From: an uncultured Kushneria sp.
Lineage (GTDB): Bacteria > Pseudomonadota > Gammaproteobacteria > Pseudomonadales > Halomonadaceae
Reading direction: 5' to 3'
Assembly (NCBI RefSeq): GCF_947497025.1
Contig: NZ_CANMFC010000003.1
Span: 1 to 64,000, forward strand
Length of the DNA: 64,000 bases
The translations under genes were made by a program, and so were the position numbers. Shown here piece by piece: positions 8,619 to 16,971 of the stretch. The notes under the pieces are model-generated. The model saw only the letters and a list, made by a program, of their open reading frames with translations. It was not told the DNA's origin and made no database searches. The first letter of the stretch is position 1. Each line of letters begins with the position of its first letter.

Positions 8619-9029
8619 TCAGCATGTATTTTCCCTTTCGGAAATGTCATGGCAGACACAGCACAGCTTGTTGCCATCAGGGTCACGCAGATAGGCGCCG
8701 TAAAAATAGTCATGATACTGCGAACGAAGGGCAGGAGCGCCTTCGTCGGTGGCGCCCAGGGCGATCCCGATGGCGTAAAACTGATCGACGATCTCATGAC
8801 TGTGCGCCTTGAAGGCGACCATCGTCCCGTTACCGGGAGCTGCGGCGTTCTGATCGAAGGGACTGCAGACAAGGAACAGGATTTTTTCCTGCGGGGCGGC
8901 ATAGCATAACCACTGATGGTCGCTGTCATCGTCATCATGTCGATAAAGACCGATGCAGCCCAGCAATGGATCATAAAATTCTCTGGCTTGCGCCAGATCG
9001 TTACTTCCTACCATGACATGACTCAGCAT
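8619..9029 (-). CDS. VOC family (glyoxalase-fold) protein
   Basis: 136 residues from the ATG at 9029 (MLSHVMVGSNDL). A longer frame to 9077 has no conserved leader. The two VOC modules are visible: SHVMVGSNDLAQAREFYDPL at the start and YFYGAYLRDPDGNKLCCVCH at the end. The second metal-ligand position that is usually Glu reads CCVC here, so the metal site may differ from glyoxalase I. This is the third VOC gene in 7 kb, but it stands alone rather than beside a regulator. Confidence 0.8.
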   Translation of the reverse strand: MLSHVMVGSNDLAQAREFYDPLLGCIGLYRHDDDDSDHQWLCYAAPQEKILFLVCSPFDQNAAAPGNGTMVAFKAHSHEIVDQFYAIGIALGATDEGAPALRSQYHDYFYGAYLRDPDGNKLCCVCHDISERENTC

Positions 9030-9569
9030 GATCTTGTGGCTCCGGTATCTGCTGTTCTGGCAGGTGTTCATTGGCATAACTGAACATACGGTTATTTTGA
9101 CATAACATTATGATTAAACGAGCAGACAATAACAGTGCCGGGCAGACTGAATCCCCTGGAAAGGGCCGGCATGATCGAAGGATCATTGAAGGAGGCGTTA
9201 ACAGAAAGGGGCAGACGATCATGAAAATCGCGACTACTGCCCGGGGACAGTAGCCGCGGTCAGCTTCCATGCTTCATGAAGCAATCCATGCTTCAGGCAT
9301 TCCATGCGCGAGGTGGTTCCTTCCACCTGCTCAGACTATTCACCCTGACGGCGACATGCCATAGCGACTGCATAAAAAAGAGGTCAATCTGGCACCCGGT
9401 ATAAAATGATTCCGGTGATTGATCCAGTTTATTAGCCGCGCTTCTCAAGGTGTTGCTCAATCAGCGCGCTCAGGTGAAAAGCGACATGAGATCGCGCAGG
9501 AGCTGAAGGGTATTGCTGATGGCTTCTGCCATGAGGATGATCTCCGTTAACGGTCGAAACAGCAGGGCA
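9030..9569. other. Intergenic region without a recognised gene
   Basis: About 540 bases hold no convincing coding frame. A 12-bp perfect palindrome GCTTCATGAAGC lies at 9271-9282. TCCATGCTTCA is repeated at 9266-9276 and 9285-9295, with a shorter TCCATGC at 9301-9307. No promoter or terminator is clear. A short frame at 9470-9595 on the minus strand is treated as chance. Confidence 0.5.
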
Positions 9570-9992
9570 TCAGCGAGCAGAATGATAGACAAAGTCATCG
9601 CTTTCGCGCTGGTAAAGACTTGTTCCCAGCGCGCCGGCCTCGGCGCGTTCGCCACTTCGCTGCATGGCTTCACAGCTGATGTCGGTATGGCCGGTAAAAG
9701 GCATCAGACCGGTGCTGACGGCGGTTTTCAGTACGGCGTAGCATACACCATTATTGAAGGGCTCAACTTCTGCATCACTATAGTGGTGGTCCCCCGAATA
9801 CGTCAGTTCGATATTGATATCGTCGGCAGTCAATGAGCGAATATCGTAGCTCACCAGCCGTTCATCCTTGAGCATGCTGTCGAGCGTGTCGGTAAACGGG
9901 ACAGTCGGCAGCGCTTCGGCCCGGGCCATCGAAAGCCCGCTGAATAAACAAGGGCCAATCAGAACAAGCAGCGATAAAAATTTTCGGTTCAT
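9570..9992 (-). CDS. Exported protein of unknown function
   Basis: 140 residues with a clear Sec signal peptide: MNRKFLSLLVLIGPCLFSGL, then SMARA before the likely cleavage at AEALP. The mature part is about 115 residues, hydrophilic, with two cysteines (NNGVCYAVLKT and TDISCEAMQRS) that could form a disulphide, and an acidic patch (YSDAEVEPFNN). I do not recognise a family. The ATG at 9992 directly precedes the signal sequence. It diverges from the NlpE-like lipoprotein gene, and both products would act in the envelope. Confidence 0.65.
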   Translation of the reverse strand: MNRKFLSLLVLIGPCLFSGLSMARAEALPTVPFTDTLDSMLKDERLVSYDIRSLTADDINIELTYSGDHHYSDAEVEPFNNGVCYAVLKTAVSTGLMPFTGHTDISCEAMQRSGERAEAGALGTSLYQRESDDFVYHSAR

Positions 9993-10141
9993 GTCACCCT
10001 CACCGTAATGATGTACTAATATTCTGGCTGCTTTGGAACCAGGCCGCTGTGCTGAAAAAAAGATGGCACAGGTTAAATTGGCGTATGGTTAAATTCTTGC
10101 CTAGTCTGCAAAGTGCCTGTTTTCGAAAAGGAGAATTCGAA

Positions 10142-10579
10142 ATGACGTTCAAGGGTATCGCTACTACCGCAGTACTTGCATCTGTTATCGGACTGGCGGG
10201 TTGTTCCGGCAACGATGTGCAAAATCAATCACCCTATGCGCAGGCTGATGGTCGTTATCAGGGCACGCTGCCGTGTGCTGACTGTGCCGGTATCAAGACC
10301 AATCTTGAGATCCGCAATCAGGACAACACCGGTGCCAGCTTTACGCTGAACAGCACTCGTGTCGGCCAGAGCGAAAAGCCGCTGACAACCCAGGGTCAGG
10401 TGCTGATCAAGCAAAATGTCGGGCCCAACAGCTACCCGCTGGTGTATGAATTGAAAAACGGTCAGGGCAATACCATCTATAACCTGCTGCCGGTAGGTAA
10501 TGGTGACATGCGTCTGCTGGACCGCAACTATTCACGCATTGATTCCAGCGACAACCTGACGCTCAAGCGCATCAACTGA
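10142..10579 (+). CDS. NlpE-like copper-resistance/envelope-stress lipoprotein
   Basis: 145 residues from the ATG at 10142, preceded by AAAAGGAG at good spacing. The N-terminus MTFKGIATTAVLASVIGLAG runs into LAGC, a lipobox, so the mature protein is lipid-anchored at the cysteine. GRYQGTLPCADCAGIKTNLE carries the CxxC of the NlpE N-terminal domain (PF04170). This single domain of about 115 residues corresponds to the NlpE N-terminal barrel, without the C-terminal OB domain of the E. coli protein. In E. coli, NlpE links surface contact and copper or redox stress to the Cpx system. Whether this short form signals is unknown. A strong terminator follows. Confidence 0.85.
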   Translation: MTFKGIATTAVLASVIGLAGCSGNDVQNQSPYAQADGRYQGTLPCADCAGIKTNLEIRNQDNTGASFTLNSTRVGQSEKPLTTQGQVLIKQNVGPNSYPLVYELKNGQGNTIYNLLPVGNGDMRLLDRNYSRIDSSDNLTLKRIN

Positions 10580-10602
10580 TTAAAGGATGCCTGAGTTCAA
10601 AT

Positions 10603-10629
10603 AACCCGGCCCCTGTGGCCGGGTTTATT
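10603..10629 (+). terminator. Rho-independent terminator after the NlpE-like gene
   Basis: AACCCGGCC at 10603-10611 pairs with GGCCGGGTT at 10617-10625 over a five-base loop, followed by TTATT. Confidence 0.8.
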
Positions 10630-10668
10630 GCAGGTATCAATGACAATGATCTGATACAGGAGATTGAC

Positions 10669-10908
10669 ATGGGTGACCTGTCCGAAGAGATGAGGATGCC
10701 AACGGCGTGTCCTGAATGCGGCAGTCATAGTGTTCGCCTGTCAGAAGCACGCAATCCTGATGACAAGGTGTTCTGCTCCTCGTGCAATACGCTGCGTGGG
10801 CAATATGCCGATCTTCAAAAAGAGCTTGAGAACAAGCCAAAAAGCGAAACCGAAAGGTTGCTTGAAGAAGTCGTCAACAAAAAGAGCAATGCCCCGGATC
10901 AGTCATAA
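10669..10908 (+). CDS. Small zinc-ribbon protein of unknown function
   Basis: 79 residues from the ATG at 10669, which has AGGAG nine bases upstream. The frame also opens at 10615 but that would overlap the preceding terminator. Two cysteine pairs, PTACPECGSH and KVFCSSCNTLRG, form a classic zinc ribbon in the first 45 residues. The C-terminal half is charged and helical (DLQKELENKPKSETERLLEE). No enzyme motif is visible. It is probably a nucleic-acid- or protein-binding accessory. It has its own terminator at 10951-10980. Confidence 0.7.
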   Translation: MGDLSEEMRMPTACPECGSHSVRLSEARNPDDKVFCSSCNTLRGQYADLQKELENKPKSETERLLEEVVNKKSNAPDQS

Positions 10909-10950
10909 CGATATTCGATGTCCTGACCGCTCATGCTCATACCGTATTAA

Positions 10951-10980
10951 AAAGGCCCGCTTCCATGGAGGCGGGCCTTT
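10951..10980 (+). terminator. Rho-independent terminator after the zinc-ribbon gene
   Basis: AAAGGCCCGC at 10951-10960 pairs with GCGGGCCTTT at 10971-10980. A short A-run precedes it and no long T-run follows, so it may act best in one direction. Confidence 0.75.
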
Positions 10981-11009
10981 GCGTTACAGGGTGGCAGGCC
11001 TCCCCGGTA

Positions 11010-11189
11010 TCAGCTCTTGATACCGCCCCAGTTGCGGCGATGGCAGTCACATTGACTGTCCTGGCAGGGCTGATTGTCCGGATGTGATGTCGCACAGGCT
11101 TCACAGCAATAAAACTTGCCGTTCACCTCGTTCGCTGTATCGGGGACAACGCATTCACAGTAAGGGCAGTCACAGATGTGCTGTGGCAT
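11010..11189 (-). CDS. Bacterial metallothionein (SmtA/BmtA type)
   Basis: 59 residues from the ATG at 11189, with AGGAG seven bases before it. Ten cysteines lie in the bacterial metallothionein pattern: CDCPYCECVV near the N-terminus, GKFYCCEACATSHP in the middle and PCQDSQCDCHRR at the end, plus histidines. This matches PF02069 proteins, which bind Zn, Cd or Cu in a four-metal cluster in the cytoplasm. Length is normal (50-60). No ArsR/SmtB-type repressor is adjacent, so the mode of regulation is unclear. It lies near the copper-linked NlpE-like lipoprotein. Confidence 0.88.
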   Translation of the reverse strand: MPQHICDCPYCECVVPDTANEVNGKFYCCEACATSHPDNQPCQDSQCDCHRRNWGGIKS

Positions 11190-11276
11190 GAGGCTCTCCT
11201 TTATCAAATGAAATCGCATGGCGGTATGAGCTGTCTCAAGCATAGGTCATTGTGGGCAAAACGTGCCCCGGTCACC

Positions 11277-12677
11277 CTAACCCATGAAGGCATTGGCGAT
11301 GAAAAGCCCCACAAGTGCGGTTGCCCAGCCCAGGGTGGTCGGCACTGATACGACCAGCATCTGGTGTTTGGCATTTTTGACCCCCAGCATCCGGTTGACC
11401 ACCCAGAAATAACTGTCATTGAAGTAGCTGAAAAACAGTGCACCCAGACAGGCAGCCTGAGCGGCAAGTACCATATTGACGTCCGGCATGGCGGCCAGAA
11501 TGGGCGCTGAAATGGAGGCTCCCGTAATCATCGACACCGTGCCGCTGCCCTGAGCAAAGCGCACCAGGGTGGCAATGATGAAGGGAATTAAAAATGCCGG
11601 CAGGGCCAGCGAGGCCACCTGTGCGCCAATATAATCGCCGGCGCCGCTGGCGCGCAGTACCGCCCCCAGTGCGCCCCCGGCGCCGGTGACCAGCAAAATG
11701 ATGCCGGCACTTTCCACGCCCTTTTCCAGATGATTGAGCACCTCTTCGCGCGGCATTTTGGGCACCAGCCCATAAACGGCGACCAGCACCCCGATGCCCA
11801 CGGCAATGACCGGATTGCCAAAGAAGGTGATCAATTGACCGACAATGGAGATTTCAAGCGCCACGCTGTCGTCAAGGCTTGCCAGCGCACTAAACAGTGT
11901 ATTGAGAAAGATCAGACCGATCGGCAGCGCAATGGGCATGATGGAGCGTACCAGAGAGGGCAGTTCCTGTTCACTGAGCTGCACCGGCTCCGTGGTCGTG
12001 CCCGTGGCGGCGTTCAGGCTCTGGCCCGTATCGCGCTCGATCATGGCCTCGATGCGTGGGCCCATGAAGCGGGCATACAGCACCATGACGATCAGTGCCG
12101 GCGCGGTGAACACGATCCCCCAAGCGATCATTAACCCGATATCGATCCCGAAGATGCCGGCCACGCCCAGCGGGCCCGGCGTCGGCGGGACGGCGCTGTG
12201 GGTCACGATCAGGCCGGAACCCAGTGCAATCCCCAGCGTCAAAAGCGAGCGCCCGCTGCTGCGTGACAGCGCCCGTACCAGCGGGTTGAGGATGACGTAG
12301 GCGGAATCACAAAAGATCGGAATCGAGACGATATAGCCGGTCAGCGCCATTGCCCAGTCTTCGCGCTCCTTGCCCAGCAGACGCAGGATGGTGCGGGCCA
12401 GTCGCTGGCCCGCACCGGAGACCTCCAGAATACGCCCCATCATGACGCCAAACCCGATGACCAGGCCGATGGTGGCAAGCGTTGCCCCGAATCCGGTCGT
12501 AATGGCGCCAATGACCTCGTTGGCCGGCATGCCGCCGATCAAACCGGCAAGCGAGGCTGCGGTGACCAGCGCCAGTAGCGCGTGCACGCGGGTTTTCAGT
12601 ACCAGAAAGATCATCACAAAGATGGCAATGCCCAGGCCGATGATGACCTGGGGTCCTGCAATGGTGGCATCTGTCAT
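11277..12677 (-). CDS. GntP-family permease, probable tetronate transporter
   Basis: 466 residues with about 12 hydrophobic spans. Conserved GntP signatures are visible: GGMPANEVIGAITTGFGATL, IGFGVMMGRILEVSGAGQRL, IPIFCDSAYVILNPL and THSAVPPTPGPLGVAGIFGI. The family imports gluconate and related sugar acids with protons. It lies 63 bases downstream of denD on the same strand with no terminator between. I infer that the substrate is erythronate and/or threonate, which fits GntP members found in tetronate operons. The family call is firm and the substrate is inference. Confidence 0.9.
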   Translation of the reverse strand: MTDATIAGPQVIIGLGIAIFVMIFLVLKTRVHALLALVTAASLAGLIGGMPANEVIGAITTGFGATLATIGLVIGFGVMMGRILEVSGAGQRLARTILRLLGKEREDWAMALTGYIVSIPIFCDSAYVILNPLVRALSRSSGRSLLTLGIALGSGLIVTHSAVPPTPGPLGVAGIFGIDIGLMIAWGIVFTAPALIVMVLYARFMGPRIEAMIERDTGQSLNAATGTTTEPVQLSEQELPSLVRSIMPIALPIGLIFLNTLFSALASLDDSVALEISIVGQLITFFGNPVIAVGIGVLVAVYGLVPKMPREEVLNHLEKGVESAGIILLVTGAGGALGAVLRASGAGDYIGAQVASLALPAFLIPFIIATLVRFAQGSGTVSMITGASISAPILAAMPDVNMVLAAQAACLGALFFSYFNDSYFWVVNRMLGVKNAKHQMLVVSVPTTLGWATALVGLFIANAFMG

Positions 12678-12740
12678 GACGGTTGATTCCCCGAAAAGAG
12701 GTAAGTGGCAGTGCCCTGGAGGCAGTGCAATGAACAGCGA

Positions 12741-13703
12741 TCAGTTCTGCTGGCGGGCCATGTAGTGCTGGTGGGCACGCACGATGTCATCAAAGCTGTT
12801 ATCGACCCCAAAGCCCAGCGACAGGGCATATTGGTTATCAAAAAGCGGTGCCCAGCTGTAGACGATCGCCTCGATCTGCGGATCACGCTCGTAGCGGATC
12901 AGTGCTCCCGCCTCGGCGCCGGCCACACGCTCAAGACTCTCGATCATCTCTGTGACCTTGATCGACATGCCCGGCAGATTGACCGTACGACAGGTGCCCA
13001 TGCGCTCGCCTTCAAGCGACAGGGCATGGGCGAGGTTGTGGATGATGGTCTCCGGTGAACAGATCCAGATGGCAAAGTCCGGGTCGATCGGGCAGATCGC
13101 CTCTTCACCATTAAGCGGCTCGCGAATGATCGAGCTGGCAAACGAGGAGGCCGCCCGGTTGGGGCGCCCGGGGCGCACGACGATGGTGGGCAGCCGACAC
13201 ACCCGGCCATCAATGAAACCGCGCCGGCTATAGTCGTTGACCAGCAGTTCGCTCATCGCTTTCTGAGTGCCGTAGGAAGACAGCGGCTGCGGCGCGGTCT
13301 GTTCGGTCAGCGGCGAGGGCATGCCGGGGCCGAATACCGCCAGTGAACTGCTGAACAGAAAGCGGATGTGCCCACCCCGCCGGCGACAGGCTTCGAGCAG
13401 TGAGCGCGTGGCATCGAAATTGACCTGCATGCCCTGATCGAATTCCGCCTCGGCATGCGAGCTGACAATGGCTGCCAGATGGCATACGGCGATGGTGTCG
13501 TCACGAAAGGCGCGCTCAATGACGGCCGGGTCACTGATATCGCCCACGATCGATTCGATGCGGGCGTCTTCCATCGGACAGGGGGCCAGATCAAGGCTGG
13601 TGATATGGCTGATGGGCTGACCGGCAAGCTCCCCCTGCTCGAGCAGTTTCATGGCCAGTCTTGCGCCCAGAAATCCGGCGGCGCCCGTAATGATGATGTG
13701 CAT
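12741..13703 (-). CDS. denD: D-erythronate dehydrogenase (NAD-dependent epimerase/dehydratase fold)
   Basis: 320 residues. MHIIITGAAGFLGARLAMKL is the Rossmann loop of extended SDRs. The active-site Ser lies in FLFSSSLAVFG and the Tyr-Lys pair in SSYGTQKAMSEL. RLPTIVVRPGRPNRAASSFA matches DenD-type proteins, which oxidise D-erythronate to 2-oxo-tetronate. The call rests on these motifs and on sitting opposite otnK, otnC and otnI, the enzymes that consume its product. The start has GAGGAAGC upstream. A TGTCGGACA palindrome about 22 bases upstream of the ATG probably places it under the local GntR repressor. It is the first gene of a denD-gntP operon. Confidence 0.88.
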   Translation of the reverse strand: MHIIITGAAGFLGARLAMKLLEQGELAGQPISHITSLDLAPCPMEDARIESIVGDISDPAVIERAFRDDTIAVCHLAAIVSSHAEAEFDQGMQVNFDATRSLLEACRRRGGHIRFLFSSSLAVFGPGMPSPLTEQTAPQPLSSYGTQKAMSELLVNDYSRRGFIDGRVCRLPTIVVRPGRPNRAASSFASSIIREPLNGEEAICPIDPDFAIWICSPETIIHNLAHALSLEGERMGTCRTVNLPGMSIKVTEMIESLERVAGAEAGALIRYERDPQIEAIVYSWAPLFDNQYALSLGFGVDNSFDDIVRAHQHYMARQQN

Positions 13704-13724
13704 AGCCTGCTTCCTCGTGTCAGT

Positions 13725-13983
13725 TGTCGGACAGCTTTTCTGTAAGCCCTGTCGGTATCGATAAACGCTTTTTTGAATGATCCAGTGTGTCGAGCGATAT
13801 CATTCAAAGGAGGTATTGAGTGTTTCTCTTTTTTTTGTAATGTTGTCTGACAACTATTGAGCGGAGCAATATGATCATTGGTCGAACATTCGGCGCCGGT
13901 GCGTCGCTTTTTTCACTGCAGCGTCTGAAACGAGGGAATGCGCAGCATGGTTGATTCGTCGTCGGACAGGGGCGTGTCGGACA
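13725..13983. promoter_or_regulatory. Three TGTCNGACA palindromes, candidate GntR operators
   Basis: Perfect 9-bp palindromes occur at 13725-13733 (TGTCGGACA), 13844-13852 (TGTCTGACA, within the 13-bp palindrome GTTGTCTGACAAC at 13842-13854) and 13975-13983 (TGTCGGACA, inside the 5' end of the gntR gene). TGTCNGACA fits the binding-site style of FadR-subfamily GntR proteins. The sites flank both divergent promoters and would let one repressor control both operons. Confidence 0.65.
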
Positions 13984-14726
13984 GGAGAGTCTCTGAAAAA
14001 AGAGGCCCCGGGCTTGCCGAACGGATTGCCAATGCGCTGACACGGGCCATCCATACCGGTGAGCTGCACGCCGGACAGCGTCTGCCAACCGAGGCGGCGC
14101 TGGGGGAGCGCCATGAGGTCAGCCGCTCGGTGGTACGCGAGGCCATTTCCATGCTGCGCAATGCGGGTCTTGTCGTCTCAAGGCGTGGCAGCGGCAGTTT
14201 TGTGGCCGACGAGCCCAGAGTATCGCTGGTACAGGCGCTGCCCGGCGAGTCACTGGCCTCGGCGCTGCATCTGCTGGAGCTGCGTCGTGCGCTGGAAGGC
14301 GAGGCGGCCTTTCATGCCGCTACTCGCTGCTCGCGGGCGCAGCTGCGAAGGTTGCGTAATGCCATGGTCGACATCGATGAGGCGGTGGACGCCGGCGAGT
14401 CCGGTGTCGAGCAGGATATGGCCTTTCATCGCGCCATTGCCGAGGCCTCAAACAATGAGTACTTCATTACGGTGCTGGATTTCTATAACCGCTTTTTGCA
14501 TCAGGCCATCAGTCTGACCCGACGCAATGAGGCGCGGCGTGACACCTTTGTCGCTGAAGTCATCAGCGAGCATGACGCCATTCTTGAAGCCATCGCCCGC
14601 GGGGATGGCAACGCGGCGCGTCAGGCGGCGTGGTGGCACATGGATCAGGCCCGCAGGCGCCTGAGCGATATACCACCGTCGCTGATCGAGGCGTTCGAGC
14701 ACACTCGCAACAGCGCTCAGGACTAA
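13947..14726 (+). CDS. GntR-family (FadR subfamily) regulator of tetronate catabolism
   Basis: About 259 residues from the ATG at 13947. An ATG at 13938 is also in frame but sits too close to the GAGGG at 13932-13936. The N-terminal winged helix has AIHTGELHAGQRLPTEAALG and VSRSVVREAISMLRNAGLV. The C-terminal FCD ligand domain has LLELRRALEGEAAFHAA, DMAFHRAIAEASNNEYF and SEHDAILEAIARGD, with the metal-binding Asp and His residues of the FCD fold. It leads the ltnD-otnK-otnC-otnI operon and faces denD. It is likely a repressor released by a tetronate or its 2-oxo form. Confidence 0.9.
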   Translation: MVDSSSDRGVSDRRVSEKRGPGLAERIANALTRAIHTGELHAGQRLPTEAALGERHEVSRSVVREAISMLRNAGLVVSRRGSGSFVADEPRVSLVQALPGESLASALHLLELRRALEGEAAFHAATRCSRAQLRRLRNAMVDIDEAVDAGESGVEQDMAFHRAIAEASNNEYFITVLDFYNRFLHQAISLTRRNEARRDTFVAEVISEHDAILEAIARGDGNAARQAAWWHMDQARRRLSDIPPSLIEAFEHTRNSAQD

Positions 14727-14763
14727 TTTCATCAAGGACTGATTTTATCAAGGGAGTAACAGC

Positions 14764-15669
14764 ATGGCAGACAGGCTCAGAGCTGGCGTGATCGGATTGG
14801 GGTCCATGGGAATGGGCATGGCGACATCGTTGATCCATGGCGGGTTCGACACCCTGGGCTGCGATATCAACGCCAGCGCCCTTGAAAGATTGACGGCCGA
14901 GGGTGGCCGACCGGTCGCCAACCCCGCCGAGATGGGCCATCAGGTCGATATCGTCTTTCTGGTGGTCGTCAATGCTGCTCAGATGCGTCAGGTCCTGCTG
15001 GGAGACGACGGCCTGGCCTCGACCCTGACGCCCGGCAGCATCGTGGTGGGGTGTGCTACCGCCGCACCGGAAGCCGTTGTGGCGCTGGCCGCCGAGCTTG
15101 CCGAAATAGGGGTCGACTATCTCGATATTCCCATCTCGGGCGGGGCGGTCAAGTCCGCCGCCGGCGAGCTGACACTGATGGCCTCTGGTCCGTCAGCGGT
15201 ATTCGAACGCGCCCAGCCGGCGCTGGATGCCATCGCCGCCACCATCTTTCGTCTGGGCGAGGCGCCCGGGCAGGGTTCCCAGGTCAAGCTGGTCAACCAG
15301 CTGCTGGCGGGCGTGCATATTGCCGCCGCCGCCGAGGCGATGGCCTACGGCATCAAGAGTGGCTGTGACCCGCAAACGCTGTATGAGGTGATCACCAAAA
15401 GCGCCGGCAACTCCTGGATGTTTGAAAACCGCGTGCCGCACATGCTCGATGGTGATTACACCCCACGCTCGGCGGTGGACATCTTCGTCAAGGACCTGGG
15501 GCTGGTGCATGACACTGCCCGCGCCGAGCGCTTTCCGCTGCCGATGACCGCCCAGGCGTTGACCATGTTCAGTCAGGCCTCTGCCATGGGGTTTGGTCGC
15601 GAGGATGATGCCGGGGTGGTACGTATCTTCCCGGGCATCGATCTGCCCACGCGTGCCGCCAACGACTGA
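14764..15669 (+). CDS. ltnD: L-threonate dehydrogenase (beta-hydroxyacid dehydrogenase family)
   Basis: 301 residues with AAGGGAG before the ATG. AGVIGLGSMGMGMATSLIHG is the NAD-binding loop. DYLDIPISGGAVKSAAGELT is the substrate-binding segment of 3-hydroxyisobutyrate-type dehydrogenases. GQGSQVKLVNQLLAGVHIAA carries the catalytic Lys and following Asn. In this operon it matches LtnD, which oxidises L-threonate to 2-oxo-tetronate. The family signature is clear. The specific substrate is assigned from the neighbouring otnK, otnC and otnI. It lies 37 bases after gntR. Confidence 0.9.
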   Translation: MADRLRAGVIGLGSMGMGMATSLIHGGFDTLGCDINASALERLTAEGGRPVANPAEMGHQVDIVFLVVVNAAQMRQVLLGDDGLASTLTPGSIVVGCATAAPEAVVALAAELAEIGVDYLDIPISGGAVKSAAGELTLMASGPSAVFERAQPALDAIAATIFRLGEAPGQGSQVKLVNQLLAGVHIAAAAEAMAYGIKSGCDPQTLYEVITKSAGNSWMFENRVPHMLDGDYTPRSAVDIFVKDLGLVHDTARAERFPLPMTAQALTMFSQASAMGFGREDDAGVVRIFPGIDLPTRAAND

Positions 15670-15699
15670 TTCTCCATCCTTCAGACAAGGGAGCTCCCC

Positions 15700-16971
15700 A
15701 TGCCATTGCTGGGCTGTATTGCAGATGACTTTACCGGTGCCACCGACCTGGCCAGCCAGCTGGTCAGTATCGGCATGCGCACCGTTCAGACCATCGGTGT
15801 CCCCGACGAGGGGCTGGCCGACGAGCTCAAGGATGTCGACGCGGTGGTGGTGGCACTCAAGAGCCGCACCATTCCTGCAGAAGAGGCGATCGAACAGTCG
15901 CTGGCAGCGCTTGAATGTCTTCAGGCGCGCGGCTGCGAGCAGTTCTACTTCAAGTATTGCTCCACCTTTGATTCCACCTCCGAGGGCAACATCGGCCCGG
16001 TGACCGATGCGCTGATGGACGCACTTGACGTGCCCTTTACCGTGGCCTGTCCGGCGTTGCCCGCCAATCGTCGCACGGTCTACAACGGCTACCTGTTCGC
16101 GGGTGGGGTGCTGCTCAATGAAAGCGGCATGCAGGACCACCCGCTCACGCCCATGACGGATGCCAATCTGGTGCGCGTCATGGGCAGTCAGACCCGCCAC
16201 CGGGTCGGGCTGGTCGACCTTGATGGCGTGCGCCAGGGCAGCGAAGCCGTTCGGCAGCGCTTTGACGCGCTGCAGGCGGAGGGCGTTGGCGTGGCAATTC
16301 TCGATGCCATCGAGCAGCGCGATCTGGAGACGCTGGGCGAGGCCTGCCGCGACATGACGCTTGTCACTGCCGGTTCCGGTCTGGCGCTGGGCCTTCACGC
16401 GCGCTGGGCTAATGAGCTGACCGGTGACAGCGCTGCCGAGCTACCGGCCACTCCAGGGCGTGAAGCCATCCTGAGTGGCAGCTGCTCAAGGGCAACGCTG
16501 GCCCAGATTGAACATGCCCAGGCGCACTATCCCCATTACCGCCTGGATGCGCTGGCACTGGCCGAAGATTATCAAGGCCGGATCGACGAGGCGCTGACAC
16601 TGGCCAGGGAGCATCTCGACGCGTCTCCCGTGCTGATCTATGCCAGTGCCTCTCCTGACAACGTTAAAAAGGCGCAGCAGACGCTGGGCGTACAGGAAGC
16701 CGGCGAGATCGTCGAGCGCGCGCTGGGAGAGGTCGCCGCGACACTGGTCAGTGAGCTGGGGGTGCGCCGTCTGCTGGTCGCCGGAGGCGAAAGCTCCGGC
16801 GCCGTGGTCAGTGCGCTTAATGTGAAAGGCCTTCAGATCGGACCGAGTATCGATCCCGGTGTGCCCTGGATCGTGACGCTGGGTAGTCCCGAGCGGCTTG
16901 CGCTGGCGCTCAAATCGGGCAATTTCGGTGCTGAAGACTTCATGACAAAGGCCTGGGAGAGCATGCCATGA
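15700..16971 (+). CDS. otnK: 3-oxo-tetronate 4-kinase (four-carbon acid sugar kinase, DUF1537)
   Basis: 423 residues with AAGGGAG upstream. LGCIADDFTGATDLASQLVS is the hallmark N-terminus (DDxTGAxD) of the DUF1537 sugar-acid kinases. CPALPANRRTVYNGYLFAGG and a kinase domain with GSCSRATLAQIEHAQ and LVAGGESSGAVVSALNV follow. The family phosphorylates 3-oxo-tetronate at C4 with ATP. Length is typical (about 420). The stop overlaps the start of otnC by four bases. Lying between ltnD and otnC, its role is well determined by context. Confidence 0.93.
   Translation: MPLLGCIADDFTGATDLASQLVSIGMRTVQTIGVPDEGLADELKDVDAVVVALKSRTIPAEEAIEQSLAALECLQARGCEQFYFKYCSTFDSTSEGNIGPVTDALMDALDVPFTVACPALPANRRTVYNGYLFAGGVLLNESGMQDHPLTPMTDANLVRVMGSQTRHRVGLVDLDGVRQGSEAVRQRFDALQAEGVGVAILDAIEQRDLETLGEACRDMTLVTAGSGLALGLHARWANELTGDSAAELPATPGREAILSGSCSRATLAQIEHAQAHYPHYRLDALALAEDYQGRIDEALTLAREHLDASPVLIYASASPDNVKKAQQTLGVQEAGEIVERALGEVAATLVSELGVRRLLVAGGESSGAVVSALNVKGLQIGPSIDPGVPWIVTLGSPERLALALKSGNFGAEDFMTKAWESMP

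Noticed and set aside
9266-9307. TCCATGCTTCA repeats and a GCTTCATGAAGC palindrome as an operator or mobile-element end.
   Set aside because: The copies are few and short and lie far from a clear promoter, so chance cannot be excluded. They are noted only in the intergenic entry.
9470-9673. A 67-codon minus-strand frame with a hydrophobic stretch that could be a small membrane peptide.
   Set aside because: It overlaps the 3' end of the exported protein in another frame, lacks a ribosome site at any start, and resembles no family.
15193-16398. A 401-codon open frame on the minus strand.
   Set aside because: It overlaps ltnD and otnK on the other strand, both clearly real, and has no recognisable domain.
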